Part shown: in pieces, positions 6,756-7,706 of the stretch
Numbering within the stretch: the first letter of the stretch is position 1
Layout: every line of letters starts with the position of its first letter
Source of the DNA: an uncultured Selenomonadaceae bacterium
GTDB taxonomy: Bacteria; Bacillota; Negativicutes; Selenomonadales; Selenomonadaceae
Assembly (NCBI GenBank): GCA_910579115.1
Contig: CAJTSO010000035.1
Location: forward strand, 1 to 7,706
Length of the DNA stretch: 7,706 nt
Direction: 5' to 3'
Position numbers and translations under genes: made by a program
The notes under the pieces: model-generated
What the model was told of the DNA's origin: nothing
The model's database searches: none
The model's input: the letters and a program-made list of their open reading frames with translations, nothing else

Positions 6756-7118
6756 TCAGCCGACAGCCTTACGAACAGCCTCAAGAACCCGGTCAGCCTG
6801 GAAGGGCTTGACGATGAAATCCCGGGCGCCGGCCTGAATCGCTTCGATAACCATTGCCTGCTGACCCATAGCGGAGCACATAACGATCTTCGCGCCGGGA
6901 TCAATCTTGCGGATCTCCTTCACCGCGCTGATCCCATCCATCTCCGGCATGGTAATATCCATGGTAGTGAGATCCGGCTTCAGCTCCTGATACTTCTCCA
7001 AAGCCTTCAGGCCGTTCTCTGCCTCGCCGACAACCTCGTAGCCATTCTTGCTGAGTATATCCTTTACCATCATACGCATGAAAGCCGCGTCGTCGACGAC
7101 AAGCACTCTTACTGCCAT
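6756..7118 (-). CDS. cheY: CheY, chemotaxis response regulator
   Basis: This is a stand-alone receiver-domain protein that carries the phosphoryl signal from CheA to the flagellar switch. The 120-residue length is typical. The acidic pocket D9-D10, the phosphoryl acceptor D54 (in TMDITMPEMDG), the conserved switch residue S82, and K104 (FIVKPF) are all present, so it should be active. No output domain follows. The ATG at 7118 has AAGGAGAG with about nine bases between GGAG and the ATG. It is placed between fliN/fliY and fliO, as in the Bacillota fla/che operon. That position favours CheY over a generic response regulator. Confidence 0.95.
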   Translation of the reverse strand: MAVRVLVVDDAAFMRMMVKDILSKNGYEVVGEAENGLKALEKYQELKPDLTTMDITMPEMDGISAVKEIRKIDPGAKIVMCSAMGQQAMVIEAIQAGARDFIVKPFQADRVLEAVRKAVG

Positions 7119-7125
7119 TTTTCTT

Positions 7126-7133
7126 CTCTCCTT
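7126..7133 (-). promoter_or_regulatory. cheY ribosome binding site
   Basis: AAGGAGAG on the minus strand lies just upstream of the cheY ATG. It fits the anti-Shine-Dalgarno well and supports the start at 7118. Confidence 0.8.
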
Positions 7134-7160
7134 ATAATGAATTAACTTGATATGGACAAC

Positions 7161-7186
7161 GCCCGAACCAGACCTCCAGTCCGGGC
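7161..7186 (-). other. Hairpin in the fliN-cheY gap
   Basis: In the 81-bp gap, the transcript can form an 8-bp stem, GCCCGGAC paired with GTTCGGGC (one G-T pair), around a 10-base loop. It is not followed by a run of T, so it is unlikely to stop transcription fully. Partial attenuation or an mRNA processing or stability role is possible. Confidence 0.55.
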
Positions 7187-7199
7187 ATTTAACCTTCCG

Positions 7200-7706
7200 C
7201 TACTTCAGAGATGCGGCCCGCTCTGCCGGACTTACAATATCGGTAATGCGGACACCGAAGTTTTCATCGATGACTACAACTTCACCCTTGGCCAGGAACT
7301 TGCCGTTCACGAAAATATCTACCGGCTCGCCGGCCAGCTTATCCAGTTCCACGATAGAGCCGGAGGTCAGCTCAAGAATCTCCTTGATGGTCTTCTTGGC
7401 ACGGCCCAGCTCAACGGTAACCTGGAGAGGCACATCGAGAATCAGCCCGATATTGGCCTCGTTCACCTGCACCGGCGTAGTCGACAGGGGCATGAACTGA
7501 GCCTGAGCGGCCGGAACGCCGCTGGCGATATGACTCTGCCCGTACATAGGAGGAGGCGCCATCATCATGGGCTGCTGAGGCATCATCTGCGGCTGCATCA
7601 CGGGCTGCTGGGGCATCATGGCTGGCGCAGCCATCGCCGGTGCCGGAGCAGCCGGAGCAGGAGCCGGAGCGGCGGCCGGCGGCGGAGCCGCCACCACTGG
7701 AGGCTC
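7200..7706 (-). CDS. fliN: FliN/FliY family flagellar motor switch protein, C-terminal part (5' end beyond window)
   Basis: This is the C-ring switch protein that, with FliM and FliG, sets rotation direction. The visible 168 codons start inside the gene. Residues 1-75 from the edge form a low-complexity Ala/Pro linker that becomes Met/Gln/Pro-rich (MMPQQP repeats). Residues 86-160 are a clear SpoA (FliN C-terminal) domain: NIGLILDVPLQVTVELGR, then TIKEILELTSGSIVELDKLA, then GEPVDIFVNGKFLAKGEVVV and NFGVRITDIVSP. The frame is open to the edge; a GTG at 7697 lies in the linker and is not a likely start. Being directly before cheY, it occupies the place of B. subtilis fliY, whose N-terminal half is a CheC-like phosphatase. 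Whether that half exists here cannot be seen, so FliN versus FliY is open. Confidence 0.93.
   Translation of the reverse strand, partial: EPPVVAAPPPAAAPAPAPAAPAPAMAAPAMMPQQPVMQPQMMPQQPMMMAPPPMYGQSHIASGVPAAQAQFMPLSTTPVQVNEANIGLILDVPLQVTVELGRAKKTIKEILELTSGSIVELDKLAGEPVDIFVNGKFLAKGEVVVIDENFGVRITDIVSPAERAASLK

Noticed and set aside
7131..7159. Promoter-like TTGTCC-17 bp-TATAAG before cheY
   Set aside because: The -10 overlaps the cheY ribosome site, so a transcript starting there would lose it. The -35 match is weak, so it is likely chance.
7161..7186. Rho-independent terminator after fliN/fliY
   Set aside because: The stem is followed by GTTGTCC and not by a T-run, and the following genes belong to the same operon type.
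1..7706. Mobile element, CRISPR, tRNA or rRNA, or a defence system
   Set aside because: No inverted terminal repeats, transposase, spacer-like array, or RNA gene signature was seen. The only repeat array is coding, with no unique spacers between units.

Overview
The window is an internal piece of one long flagellar/chemotaxis operon. Every gene I can support lies on the minus strand. Read from high to low coordinates, the order is fliN/fliY (5' end outside the window), cheY, fliO, fliP, fliQ, fliR, flhB, flhA and flhF (3' end outside the window). This order, with cheY between fliY/fliN and fliO and with flhF straight after flhA, is the classic fla/che layout of Bacillota such as Bacillus subtilis. 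Base composition looks moderate to slightly GC-rich by eye. The proline-rich style of FliN and FlhF makes a Negativicutes (Selenomonas-like) host plausible, but that is a guess from style and not a demonstrated assignment.

Layout: 7706-7200 encodes the C-terminal motor-switch (SpoA) domain behind an Ala/Pro/Met/Gln-rich linker. An 81-bp gap with a hairpin follows, then CheY (7118-6756). The export-gate genes fliO, fliP, fliQ and fliR (6753-4333) are packed with gaps of 2-23 bp. flhB (about 4367-3210) overlaps or abuts fliR and has an unclear start. flhA (3167-1104) follows a 42-bp AT-rich spacer. flhF starts with TTG on the base next to the flhA stop codon and stays open to the window edge.

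How the genes work together: FliP, FliQ and FliR form the core export gate of the flagellar type III secretion system and FliO helps FliP assemble. FlhB is the autocleaving substrate-specificity switch. FlhA is the nonameric export-gate protein with a cytoplasmic docking ring. FlhF is an SRP-type GTPase that helps place or assemble the flagellum. CheY and FliN/FliY join chemotaxis signalling to the rotor switch.

Most of the window is ordinary, well-conserved flagellar sequence. I found no undescribed system. The clearest departure is FlhF. Its recognisable N-terminal B domain is followed by a very long disordered-looking linker containing eight back-to-back 22-residue (66-bp) repeats built around PVQYQ. 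All 367 visible codons pass before any NG GTPase domain appears. Secondary oddities are the missing conventional start codon for flhB behind a strong Shine-Dalgarno, a sequence shared between the fliP and flhB initiation regions, and frequent non-ATG starts.
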